NCBI GenBank assembly: GCA_965237575.1 | Contig: CBDEGI010000003.1 | Location: 186,001 to 250,000 of the forward strand | Reading direction: 5' to 3' | Length of the DNA stretch: 64,000 bases | Origin: JAKZVK01 sp965237575 | GTDB taxonomy: Bacteria > Acidobacteriota > Terriglobia > Bryobacterales > UBA6623 | Shown here: positions 37,876 through 45,737 of the stretch, one piece after another | Position numbering within the stretch: position 1 is the stretch's first letter | Layout of the letters: each line of letters starts with the position of its first letter | The notes under the pieces: generated by a model | What the model was told of the DNA's origin: nothing | The model's database searches: none | What the model saw: only the letters and a program-made list of their open reading frames with translations | Program-made: the position numbers and the translations under genes

Positions 37876-38472
37876 ATGGCGCGGTACCGGCGGCGCTTGC
37901 CGCATGATCACCCCGCCGGTCGGACGTTGTTCCTCACCTGGCATCTGCATGGCAGCCTTCCCCATGCACGTTATCCACCCCCTGGAAATATGAATTCCGG
38001 GAAGGCCTTCGTGTGGATGGACCGGTATCTCGATACAACCCGGACCGGACCGCTCTACCTTCGCCGACCTGATGTTGCACAGGTCGTTGTAGACACGCTT
38101 CAGTACGCCGCTAACGAGATCGCGTCCTTCGACCTGCACGCCTACGTCGTGATGCCGAACCATGTGCACGTACTGGTGACGCCGCACATCGCGCCGTCCA
38201 AGCTGTTGAAGTCCGTGAAGAGCTTTTCGGCGCGGCGGGCCAACCAGATCCTATGCCGGGCGGGGAACCCGTTTTGGCAATCGGAATCCTATGACCACTT
38301 GGTGCGGGATGGAGACGAGTTTGAGCGGATTAAGAGTTATATCGAGGAGAATCCCGTCAAGGCGGGCTTGGTAAAGCGTGCAGAGGACTACCGCTGGTCG
38401 AGTGCTTGGCGGGGAGATGACGAGGTGGCGCGCGCCTCCCGGCGGGCAGCGTCGGCCTCCGGGCCGACGTGA
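37876..38472 (+). CDS. REP-associated tyrosine transposase (RAYT, Y1/HUH family)
   Basis: A 198-residue single-strand nuclease/transposase. The HUH metal site is in YVVMPNHVHVLV, and the catalytic tyrosine is in QSESYDHLVRD, followed by the conserved YIEENPVKAGLV. Such enzymes bind and cut REP hairpins and spread them through the genome. It is flanked on both sides by REP-like units. Its own reading frame runs into the downstream unit and stops inside that repeat's palindrome (last residues RRAASASGPT), so the final 15 or so residues are repeat-encoded. The ATG at 37876 directly follows unit 2. Confidence 0.9.
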   Translation: MARYRRRLPHDHPAGRTLFLTWHLHGSLPHARYPPPGNMNSGKAFVWMDRYLDTTRTGPLYLRRPDVAQVVVDTLQYAANEIASFDLHAYVVMPNHVHVLVTPHIAPSKLLKSVKSFSARRANQILCRAGNPFWQSESYDHLVRDGDEFERIKSYIEENPVKAGLVKRAEDYRWSSAWRGDDEVARASRRAASASGPT

Positions 38473-38562
38473 GACTCACATCACGGAAACTTCCGGTAGC
38501 AGAGACCGGTCGTGGTTGGGCCGGGAGCGAGCCGTTCCAGAACTGAAGGCCTGCGCCACGGG
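38426..38562. repeat. REP-like repeat unit 3
   Basis: A shorter unit with the same GTGGCGCGCGCCTCCCGGCG start, GTCGGCCTCCGGGCCGAC palindrome and GGCCTGCGCCACGG end. It overlaps the 3' end of the RAYT gene and ends just before the SGNH hydrolase stop. Confidence 0.8.
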
Positions 38563-38573
38563 ATTGCCATCGC

Positions 38574-39671
38574 CTAGAAGATCCCGAAGCGCTTCTTCTT
38601 CTTGGACGGAGCCCGAGCTCGAAGCGCCTGATTCACGGCTCCATGGGCGAGGGGAGTCATGACGCGGTAGCCCTCGGCGTTGGGGTGCAGGCCGTCGTCG
38701 GCGATCTCGGCTCGGAGGTAGCCACCCGAGTCCACCGTGCCCGAGAAGTAGTCGAGGTACACGAAGTCGCGGACCTCGCACATCTGCCGAATCCACGCGT
38801 TCAGCTCGAGGATCGTGGAGGGTGGGCGCGCCGGGGTGCGCTTATAGTTGGGATCGTTCTTTTCGTGGTGGTCGCTCACGGGCAGAATCGAAGCGAAAAC
38901 CGGCGCGATTTCATGCGCCACCGCCAGGTCGGCGATCATCGACAGGTTGTTCTTGATGATGTCCGTCGATACCCCGCGGGCAATGTCGTTGGTGCCGGCG
39001 AGCACGACCATCACCGTCGGCTTGAGATCCAAGACGTCCGCCTTCATGCGCGCCAGCATCTGGGATGTGATCTGCCCGCCGATACCACGATTGACGTACG
39101 GTTTGCCGGGGAAATATTGGTTCAGCGGCCAGCCGTCGGTGATCGAGTCGCCCAGGAAGACCACGCGCTTCTCGTCCGGCTGGGGCGGCCCGAGTTCGCG
39201 GTTCTGCTGGGAATAGCGCCGCAGGTTGTCACGGTCGGAGCCGCGCAGCCGGTCTTCCTTGGCGCCGAGCTGGGCTAGGAAATGGATCTCGACTCGCTGC
39301 ACCCCCTGACGCAGCTCGATGAGTTGCCGCTCTACTTCAGCGGCAAACGGACTGGTCGTCGGAACGGCATCGGCGATATCGAGATAGATCCGGGCGTTCC
39401 GGGTCAGCTTGTAAATCAGCCCGGAGTGTTCACGGGTCGCGCCAATCTGCAGGGCGTCGGAGGCTTGTCGCACGTTCTCGATCAAGGGGGCGCCGGCGCG
39501 CGCCAGCTCCGGCACGGCCATCGAGGTTGCCTCCATGTGATCACCGATCTGCCTGTAAAGCTGGAAAGCCTCCCGGCTCGGAAGAAGGCCGCCGGGTTGC
39601 TGCGCGAGACTGGGAGGCGACAAGATCGCCGCCGAGAGGATGAGAGACAAGAGGGCAACAAAGCGATTCAT
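38574..39671 (-). CDS. secreted SGNH/GDSL hydrolase
   Basis: A 365-residue exported esterase of the SGNH fold. The four blocks are present: FLGDSITDGW (nucleophile Ser), GIGGQ (Gly), LAGTNDIARG (Asn), and DDGLHPNAEGY (Asp/His). An N-terminal signal peptide (FVALLSLILSAAILSPPSLA) is followed by about 130 residues of helical sequence without a known domain. ATG 39671 has GGAA upstream. The C-terminus is lysine-rich (KKKKRFG). It likely deacetylates or de-esterifies an extracellular glycan; the exact substrate is not known. Confidence 0.88.
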   Translation of the reverse strand: MNRFVALLSLILSAAILSPPSLAQQPGGLLPSREAFQLYRQIGDHMEATSMAVPELARAGAPLIENVRQASDALQIGATREHSGLIYKLTRNARIYLDIADAVPTTSPFAAEVERQLIELRQGVQRVEIHFLAQLGAKEDRLRGSDRDNLRRYSQQNRELGPPQPDEKRVVFLGDSITDGWPLNQYFPGKPYVNRGIGGQITSQMLARMKADVLDLKPTVMVVLAGTNDIARGVSTDIIKNNLSMIADLAVAHEIAPVFASILPVSDHHEKNDPNYKRTPARPPSTILELNAWIRQMCEVRDFVYLDYFSGTVDSGGYLRAEIADDGLHPNAEGYRVMTPLAHGAVNQALRARAPSKKKKRFGIF

Positions 39672-39766
39672 CGTTAGGTTTCCTGTAGACAATATGGGCA
39701 ATGTGATCAGGGTGATTCTTCAACGAGCAGGGGTTTTCACGGCAGGGCCCTTCACGAGGTGGCCCC

Positions 39767-40900
39767 TCACGAGATGGCCCGCGCCCGTTCGGCGGGCTTC
39801 GCGACCTGCGGTTTGTCTCGGAGCATGGGTTCGAGCGCCGCCCAAACCTCTCGCGGCTCGATCGACCGCATCGAGGGGTCGATCTCTCCCCGGCGCTTGT
39901 ACGAAGTCGCTGCCTCGGGCGAGCGCAACACGCGAAAGGTCGAGCCGTAGGGGCCGTTGCGCGCCGGGTCCGTGGGACCGAACAGGGCCACGCCGGGTGC
40001 CTGCAACGCGGCAGCCAAATGCAGTGGCCCGCTGTCGACGCCGACGACGGCGCGCGCCTGTCTGGTGGCCGCGATCAATCCCTCAATTGTGGAGACGTGC
40101 AGCCGGCAACTCCCCGCGGGCGCTCGACGAACGATCGCCTCGTAGTTCGGCCGGTCGGCCGCCGCGCAGTCGACCAGCAGCGTCATCCCGGTTTCGCGGT
40201 GAATAATTGCCGCCAACTCCGAAAAGAGTTCGAGCGGCCACTGCTTGGAGCCCCAACCCGCCATGGGGGTCGTGAGGACGAAGCCGCCCCCGGGCAATTG
40301 TGGCTCCGGCAATTGCGAGTCGGGCACGCCTGCCGGCAGGGGGAATCGAATCTCTTCCTCGCGATCAGCGACAAGTTCTTGATTTCCCACACCGGCCGCC
40401 GCCAAGGCTTCGGCAGCCAGCTCGAGGTTGCGATCGACCACATGCGCCGCCCTCGCGGCGACGCGGTCGGAGTAGAAAGACGCCGCCAGCGGTTCTCGCA
40501 GCTCTTTGCGGTGGAAGCCGAAGACTCGCTCAGCCCGGCTCAGGTAGGTGACGCAAGCTGACTTCAGCAGTCCTTGGAAGTCGATGGCGAGATCGAACGG
40601 CTCCTTGCGCAGTGCCTCTCGAAAGGTTCGGAACTCGCGCCGTGTCCGAGCCCGAAACGGCTGGGCGCGCCAGCGGCGCAGAGGGGCCTCGATGACGCGG
40701 TCGACGGACGGATTCCCCTTCAGCAGGCAGGCCCACTGTGGTTCGATGACCCAGTTTAGCTCGGCGTCCGGAAGGCGCGACTTGAGACGGGCCACCGCGG
40801 GTAGGGTGTGGATGACGTCGCCCATCGAGCCGAGCCGGACGACCAGGATGCGACGTGGCAGGCCACCTCGCCTACGTCGATCGGTACCGTTGGAGGACAT
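39767..40900 (-). CDS. glycosyltransferase family 9 (heptosyltransferase-like)
   Basis: A 377-residue GT-B enzyme of the ADP-heptose:LPS heptosyltransferase family. The N-terminal ILVVRLGSMGDVIHTLPA is characteristic of WaaC-type proteins, with LAIDFQGLLKSA and the nucleotide-sugar site VVGVDSGPLHLAAALQAPGVALFGPTDP near the C-terminus. It acts on the cytoplasmic face of the inner membrane, adding a sugar to lipid A-core or another glycolipid. ATG 40900 is preferred over GTG 40912. The start overlaps the end of the upstream nucleotidyltransferase-like gene, which indicates an operon with it. Confidence 0.88.
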   Translation of the reverse strand: MSSNGTDRRRRGGLPRRILVVRLGSMGDVIHTLPAVARLKSRLPDAELNWVIEPQWACLLKGNPSVDRVIEAPLRRWRAQPFRARTRREFRTFREALRKEPFDLAIDFQGLLKSACVTYLSRAERVFGFHRKELREPLAASFYSDRVAARAAHVVDRNLELAAEALAAAGVGNQELVADREEEIRFPLPAGVPDSQLPEPQLPGGGFVLTTPMAGWGSKQWPLELFSELAAIIHRETGMTLLVDCAAADRPNYEAIVRRAPAGSCRLHVSTIEGLIAATRQARAVVGVDSGPLHLAAALQAPGVALFGPTDPARNGPYGSTFRVLRSPEAATSYKRRGEIDPSMRSIEPREVWAALEPMLRDKPQVAKPAERARAIS

Positions 40901-41264
40901 CTTCGACGACACTGCCAGGAATCGGCTCTTCCGCGTCCAAGATCACCGCCGGTTTCCAAGCGGCCGTGAGTTCTTCTTCGGCGGCTTGGTCACAGATTAC
41001 CACGTAGGCCACGGCCCCCATTGCGGCGACCAGTTGCGCCCGCGAACCCTCGTCGAGCACGGTCGGGTGCGACTCGCGGTCCGCATGGACGAGGGCGACA
41101 ACACGGTGACCCTCCGAGGCCGCACCCTCGATCACCTCGCCGTGTGCCGACCGCAGGATATCGAACCAGCCCTTCACGACCGCGATCCGCTCACCGGCGG
41201 TGATCAGCGATGAGACGACTTCCCGGGCGCGCTCCGGGCTGAGGATCTTGACGCGGGTGTCCAT
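40872..41264 (-). CDS. degenerate cytidylyltransferase (HldE-C-like)
   Basis: A 130-residue protein of the nucleotidyltransferase fold that resembles the C-terminal half of HldE, the enzyme that makes ADP-heptose. The opening VVKGWFDILRSAHGEVI matches GCFDILHxGHxxxL, but the HxGH catalytic histidine pair is altered: the first His is replaced and the second is displaced. The later LVHADRESHPTV and VILDAEEPIPGSVVEDVL blocks still follow the family layout. It may be inactive, or a regulator or scaffold. Overlap with the GT9 gene supports a shared role in heptose or polysaccharide assembly. Confidence 0.65.
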   Translation of the reverse strand: MDTRVKILSPERAREVVSSLITAGERIAVVKGWFDILRSAHGEVIEGAASEGHRVVALVHADRESHPTVLDEGSRAQLVAAMGAVAYVVICDQAAEEELTAAWKPAVILDAEEPIPGSVVEDVLQRYRST

Positions 41265-41609
41265 GCAGGGGAGGCACTTGTGCCGGCAGAAGGGGCTATG
41301 CCTAAAAAGCCGTGAGCGAGGGATTGAGAAGAGGCCGCCGAAGCATAGCGGCTTCTTCTATCGTTGCACACTCGCAGGGAAAGGCCGGAAAGTCCGCGAT
41401 CCGTCCTTAAGAAGAAACAGCAACGGGCGGGTGGAGGCGCTCTCGACCGATACCCATGGATAAATCCATGGGCTATGATTGTGACGCTCGGTTCACGGGC
41501 GCTAACGGCTCATCTTCGTCGTCGAAGAGACTTATGTACGGATTTGGGGGAAAGGCCGCGAAGGCCGCGACCCGGTTTTGATTCAAGCGACGCCGGCGAT
41601 CCGGGCGGA
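41265..41609. other. intergenic stretch with a perfect hairpin
   Basis: No gene recognised. It contains CCCATGGATAAATCCATGGG near 41452, a 9-bp stem with a two-base loop, of the kind seen as dispersed repeats. A stretch at 41378-41397 superficially recalls an RNase P motif but has no supporting structure. Confidence 0.4.
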
Positions 41610-42030
41610 TCAGAACAGCCGCTCGAACTGCTCGTGTTCTTGCTTGAGGGTCTTGCGTGGAATCCAGTAGCTCTCCTGCGAAGGGCCGCGGCGACGAAGC
41701 GGGTTGCGCCGTACCAGGCGCGAGATGAGCCCGTACGGGGTGATGACCAGATAGAACATCAACGAGAGCAGAATCCGCGCGTTAATAGCCCAGCACCCCG
41801 GCGAACTTCATCCAGTAGTGGTGGAATCCGCGCGCCCCGGCGTCCCAGACGCGGCTGATGACGAGCAGGCTCAAGCCGATCAAACCGAAGGGGTAGTAGA
41901 CCGCCGGCCGCCCCTGCCAAAAATTGAACCCGGCAATCACCAGCAGCACTACCCCCACAGCGACGGCGGACTTGCGCGCCTGTGCTGTGAGTTGGGCGTC
42001 CGGCGATAGGGGATCGAGCGGGCTAGTCAA
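41610..42030 (-). pseudogene. SxtJ-like small membrane protein, frameshifted
   Basis: The first part, from TTG 42030, encodes two hydrophobic stretches (SAVAVGVVLLVIAGFNF and YYPFGLIGLSLLVISRVW) and runs to HYWMKFAGVLGY, then stops at 41782. The next frame continues directly with INARILLSLMFYLVITPYGL and on to RRRGPSQESYW, ending at 41610. That is the expected C-terminal half of SxtJ family proteins, which accompany carbamoyltransferases of the NodU/CmcH type. A short indel near 41784-41790 explains the break. If it is an assembly error, the intact protein has about 140 residues. Its start overlaps the end of the carbamoyltransferase gene. Confidence 0.7.
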
Positions 42031-43870
42031 GCTGGAAGACCTCCTGCCAGGCGACCTCTTCCACGAACTCACCCTGGTCCTGCTTCTCGAGAACGAAATC
42101 GCCGATGACGAGAACGTCCATCTCTGTCCGCATGAAGCACTTGTAGGCGTCCTCGGGCGTGCAAACCATCGGCTCGCCTCGCACATTAAACGAGGTGTTG
42201 ACCACCACGGGACAACCCGTCAGCTTGCCGAACTCGGCGATCAGATCGTAGTACAGTCCGTTCTCCTCGGGCCGCACGGTTTGCACCCGCGCCGAATAGT
42301 CCACGTGTGTGACGGCGGGGATCGTCGAGCGCGGCACGTTGAGCTTGTCGATGCCGAACAGCCGATCCTGGTCGGCGCTCATGCGGCGGCGAATGTCCGG
42401 CTGCACCGGCGCGACCAGCAGCATGTAGGGTGAGTCGACGTCCATTTGGAAAAAGTCAGAGACCGCCTCGCGCAACACCGACGGGGCGAACGGACGAAAA
42501 CTTTCGCGGAACTTGATCTTCAAGTTCATCATCGACTGCATCTTCTGCGAACGCGGGTCGCCCAGGATGCTCCGCGCCCCTAGCGCCCGCGGGCCGAACT
42601 CCATCCGGCCTTGGAACCAGCCGACGACCTTTTCCGCCGCCAGTTGTTTCGCGCTCCAACGCACCATGTCGCCGCTAGCGACACGCCGGTATTTCGCGCC
42701 CTGGGTATCGAGAAACTCAGCGATCTCGGTCGGCGAGAATTCCGGGCCCAGGTAGGAGCCCTTCATGCCGTCGATGCGCCCGCGGCACACGCGCGAGACC
42801 TCGCGGGGCTTGTCGAGATACTGATACCAGGCCGACAGCGCCGCGCCCAAGGCGCCGCCCGCATCGCCCGCCGCGGGTTGGATCCACAGGTTCTCGAAAG
42901 GCCCCTCGCGCAGCAACCGTCCGTTGCCCACGCAATTAAGCGCCACGCCGCCGGCCAGGCACAGGTTCCGCTCGCCGGTTTCCTTGTGAACGTGCCGGGC
43001 CATACGCAGCATGGCTTCCTCGGTCACTTCCTGCACCGAGCGCGCCAAGTCCATCTCGCGCTGCGTGACCTCGCTCTCGGGCTTTCGCGGCGGACCGCCG
43101 AAGATCCGGTCGAACGCGGCGTTGGTCATCGTCAAGCCCTGGCAGTAGTTGAAGTACTTCATGTTGAGCCGGAACGACCCGTCTTGGCGCAGGTCGATCA
43201 GCTCGTCGAGAATCTGCCGGGTGTAGCGCGGCTCGCCATAGGGCGCCAGTCCCATGACCTTGTATTCGCCTGAGTTGACCTTGAAACCCGTGTAGTAGGT
43301 GAATGCGGAATACAGCAACCCGAGGGAATGGGGGAACTGCGTCTCGGCCCTCAACTCGACGCGGTTGCCCCTGCCGAGCCCGTAACTGCTGGTGGCCCAT
43401 TCGCCCACGCCGTCGATCGTCAGGATCGCCGCCGACTCGAACGGTGATGGGAAGAAGGCGCTGGCTGCGTGCGATTCGTGGTGCTCGGTGAAGAGCACCA
43501 CCCCCTCGAACTGCGACTCCTTTTCGATCTGCTCGCGCATCCACAACTTCTCGCGCAACCAAAGCGGCATCGCCTGCAGGAACGACCGGATGCCGCTGGG
43601 CGCGTAGTCGAGGTAGGTCTCGAGCAGCCGCTCGAACTTCTGAAACGGCTTGTCGTAGAAGACGACATAGCTCACCTCGCCCGAGCGGATGCCGGCTTCG
43701 CGCAGGCAATAAGCGACAGCATTGGTCGGATAGCGGTGATCGTGCTTCTTGCGCGTGAAGCGCTCTTCCTGGGCAGCGGCCACAATCTCGCCGTTTCGCA
43801 CGAGGCAGGCGGCTGAATCGTGGTAATAGGCCGAGATGCCCAGGATGTAAGTGTCGTTCGGCGAGCTCAT
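42023..43870 (-). CDS. carbamoyltransferase, NodU/CmcH family
   Basis: A 615-residue enzyme that moves a carbamoyl group from carbamoyl phosphate to a hydroxyl, usually of a sugar or antibiotic. The N-terminal Kae1-like domain shows ILGISAYYHDSAACLV, EERFTRKKHD, TEHHESHAASAFFPSPF and LCLAGGVALNCVGNG. The C-terminal domain shows GRMEFGPRALGARSILGDPR and NTSFNVRGEPMVCTPEDAY. ATG 43870 is chosen; the frame is open to 43939. It forms an operon with the SxtJ-like gene downstream and with an SGNH protein upstream, a combination seen in polysaccharide or natural-product modification loci. Confidence 0.93.
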   Translation of the reverse strand: MSSPNDTYILGISAYYHDSAACLVRNGEIVAAAQEERFTRKKHDHRYPTNAVAYCLREAGIRSGEVSYVVFYDKPFQKFERLLETYLDYAPSGIRSFLQAMPLWLREKLWMREQIEKESQFEGVVLFTEHHESHAASAFFPSPFESAAILTIDGVGEWATSSYGLGRGNRVELRAETQFPHSLGLLYSAFTYYTGFKVNSGEYKVMGLAPYGEPRYTRQILDELIDLRQDGSFRLNMKYFNYCQGLTMTNAAFDRIFGGPPRKPESEVTQREMDLARSVQEVTEEAMLRMARHVHKETGERNLCLAGGVALNCVGNGRLLREGPFENLWIQPAAGDAGGALGAALSAWYQYLDKPREVSRVCRGRIDGMKGSYLGPEFSPTEIAEFLDTQGAKYRRVASGDMVRWSAKQLAAEKVVGWFQGRMEFGPRALGARSILGDPRSQKMQSMMNLKIKFRESFRPFAPSVLREAVSDFFQMDVDSPYMLLVAPVQPDIRRRMSADQDRLFGIDKLNVPRSTIPAVTHVDYSARVQTVRPEENGLYYDLIAEFGKLTGCPVVVNTSFNVRGEPMVCTPEDAYKCFMRTEMDVLVIGDFVLEKQDQGEFVEEVAWQEVFQLD

Positions 43871-43939
43871 CGGGTGTTCAAACGGCCGTCCGTTGAGTTG
43901 CTTCCACTGGATCGGCTTATCTTCCCTGTTATCGCACAT

Positions 43940-45202
43940 CTACGGATTCTGGTCCCTTAGTCGGCGTCTCGTGAAGCGCCGTCCCGCGGCCCCGGTAGGG
44001 CCCAATGCGGAGAGCCCCACGCCGGGCGAACGGGCCGTCGAAGTCTTAAGCGCCCGGTCCGGGCGTCCGAACGGCTCTGGGTTCTCCCCGACCAGCGTGC
44101 GGTAGACGGCCCGCGCCGCGATTTGCTGTCCAGCGTGATTGGGATGGCAGTAGTCAATAAAGAGGTCGTCCCACTCACGCTGGCCGGTGATCATGTCCTC
44201 CCTCGCGCGGGAGTACTCATCGAGCAGACTGACTAGCTCGATTCCGTTCTCGCGGCAGAACTTCTCCAGCCGAGCAAAAGCATCAATGCGAAATTGTGTC
44301 TTGTCGATGCGGTATGGATTATCGCGGGGGTCGTCGCTGATCTGGAACTGATAAGGGAAAGCGGCCACCACGAGCGTCGCCCCGTCAGCAGCCACCGCAC
44401 TCTGTAACTCCCTTAGAGATGCTAGAGTCTCCCGCCAAGCCTGCCCCGCGACCTGGGTCATACCTAGGCTGTTGAGTTGGTAAGGATGGCTCGTGAGCCA
44501 ACTCTTACCGCTCAGCGGATAGATGTGACGCTTGATCACTTCCGTCATGCCCAAATCGAGCGCGGAAAACAGGTAGCTGCGGCGCAACTCGAATCGCCAA
44601 GCGCGCAGGCCGCTCCCGGGGCGCGCCAGCGCGACGCTCTTCACGTCATTGGAATGCCGCGCCAAGCGGACGTCATTCATACAGAACCCGAGAACCACGG
44701 TTCCCGCTCCGAAGGCGCGCGCCGTCTCGCGGTAGAGTGCAAGCGCCTCGTGTGTCGTGGCGGCGTTGCCCGCGGCGTTGATGCAGAAGATGTCTTTGCC
44801 CGCGTAGCGCTGCCGCAGGTGAACCTCGAGCAGCTTGGGCCACGCGCTCTCATACGGCAGGCCGTAGCCGAAGGTAATACTGTCCCCCAGGCACAGGACG
44901 CGTGTTTGCCCCGCGGGCCGCGCGGTAGGGAACTCCACTTCGCGTATGCCGAGGCTGTTGAGCGAGAAACGGTGCCCGAGGGTCACCCCGTAGCCGGTCT
45001 CGGGGTCGATCGGCGCCGCATAGGCGTATTTCAAGTCAGGCATTGCAAGCCGCAGCAACCCCTCCGCCACGACGCCGGCCAGCAACACCAGCGCGCCCAA
45101 CACTCCGCAGAACAGCAGTTTCTTGCGCAATGAAAACTCAACCGGCTCTGGAACGCTTGCTGCGCTAGCGGGTCTGCGGGCGGGTCCGTGGAGCGGAGTC
45201 AT
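43940..45202 (-). CDS. membrane-anchored SGNH/GDSL hydrolase
   Basis: A 420-residue protein with one N-terminal transmembrane segment (KLLFCGVLGALVLLAGVVAE) and a periplasmic SGNH hydrolase domain. LCLGDSITFGYGLPYE holds the Ser, GFCMNDVRL the Asn, and DYCHPNHAGQQ the Asp/His pair. The arrangement resembles membrane SGNH proteins that modify exported polysaccharides. ATG 45202 is used. The gene lies 69 bp upstream of the carbamoyltransferase on the same strand, so joint expression and a common glycan target are likely. Confidence 0.85.
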   Translation of the reverse strand: MTPLHGPARRPASAASVPEPVEFSLRKKLLFCGVLGALVLLAGVVAEGLLRLAMPDLKYAYAAPIDPETGYGVTLGHRFSLNSLGIREVEFPTARPAGQTRVLCLGDSITFGYGLPYESAWPKLLEVHLRQRYAGKDIFCINAAGNAATTHEALALYRETARAFGAGTVVLGFCMNDVRLARHSNDVKSVALARPGSGLRAWRFELRRSYLFSALDLGMTEVIKRHIYPLSGKSWLTSHPYQLNSLGMTQVAGQAWRETLASLRELQSAVAADGATLVVAAFPYQFQISDDPRDNPYRIDKTQFRIDAFARLEKFCRENGIELVSLLDEYSRAREDMITGQREWDDLFIDYCHPNHAGQQIAARAVYRTLVGENPEPFGRPDRALKTSTARSPGVGLSALGPTGAAGRRFTRRRLRDQNP

Positions 45203-45737
45203 CGTGAGCGTCCCGTTGACGAGCGGGGGGCGTACCTATTGCGAATCGGCAGTGCCGAATAGTGCCTTTAGGTGCCGCGCCGCCGCGAAACACAGCCCCC
45301 GAAGGGGGCGGCCCAGATATCAGCCCAGTGCGTAAGCGCTGGGAAACGAGTTCCCCAACCCGAACAGAGCCCTGAAAGGGGCGACTCAACCTTCTTCCCT
45401 TGACAGGGCACCCCGTGCGACGCGCCTCCGGGCGCTCAGGCGCCACAATTCCCACTGCCCAACGGTTCACGCATCACGAACCACGAGACCCACTCTGTTC
45501 CGACCGACGCCGGCGCCTTTCGACATCTCCGGACCTGTGGCCTGGTAGACATCGACGTTCAGACACGGTGCCCTTGGCCTTACCACACGCTTCGCCCCGT
45601 CACTTGTTGAAACCTGCAGGCCGGCTCCCGCGGCTGGGACGGGTCCTCGCGGGCGGACGGTTCGGCGGAATGGAACAGTTTGGCAAGATTTGGCAGAATA
45701 TGGCGTGGTTTTTCCAGATAGTCTAAAGATTCTTCAT
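45203..45737. repeat. intergenic stretch with dispersed palindromes
   Basis: About 535 bp without a gene. It holds GCCCCCGAAGGGGGC near 45298, a stem GCCCAGTGCGTAAGCGCTGGG near 45322, and GAGCCCTGAAAGGGGCGA near 45367. The last matches the palindrome at 24973. These look like dispersed repeats; nothing else is seen up to the IS4 end. Confidence 0.5.

Noticed and set aside
37497..38562. Repeats resembling a CRISPR array
   Set aside because: Units are about 140-170 bp palindromic elements around a RAYT gene, without short regular repeats, unique spacers or cas genes.
41366..41400. Possible RNase P RNA motif (GGCCGGAAAGTCCG)
   Set aside because: Only one short match; the surrounding sequence does not fold into the P4 core and no second conserved region follows.
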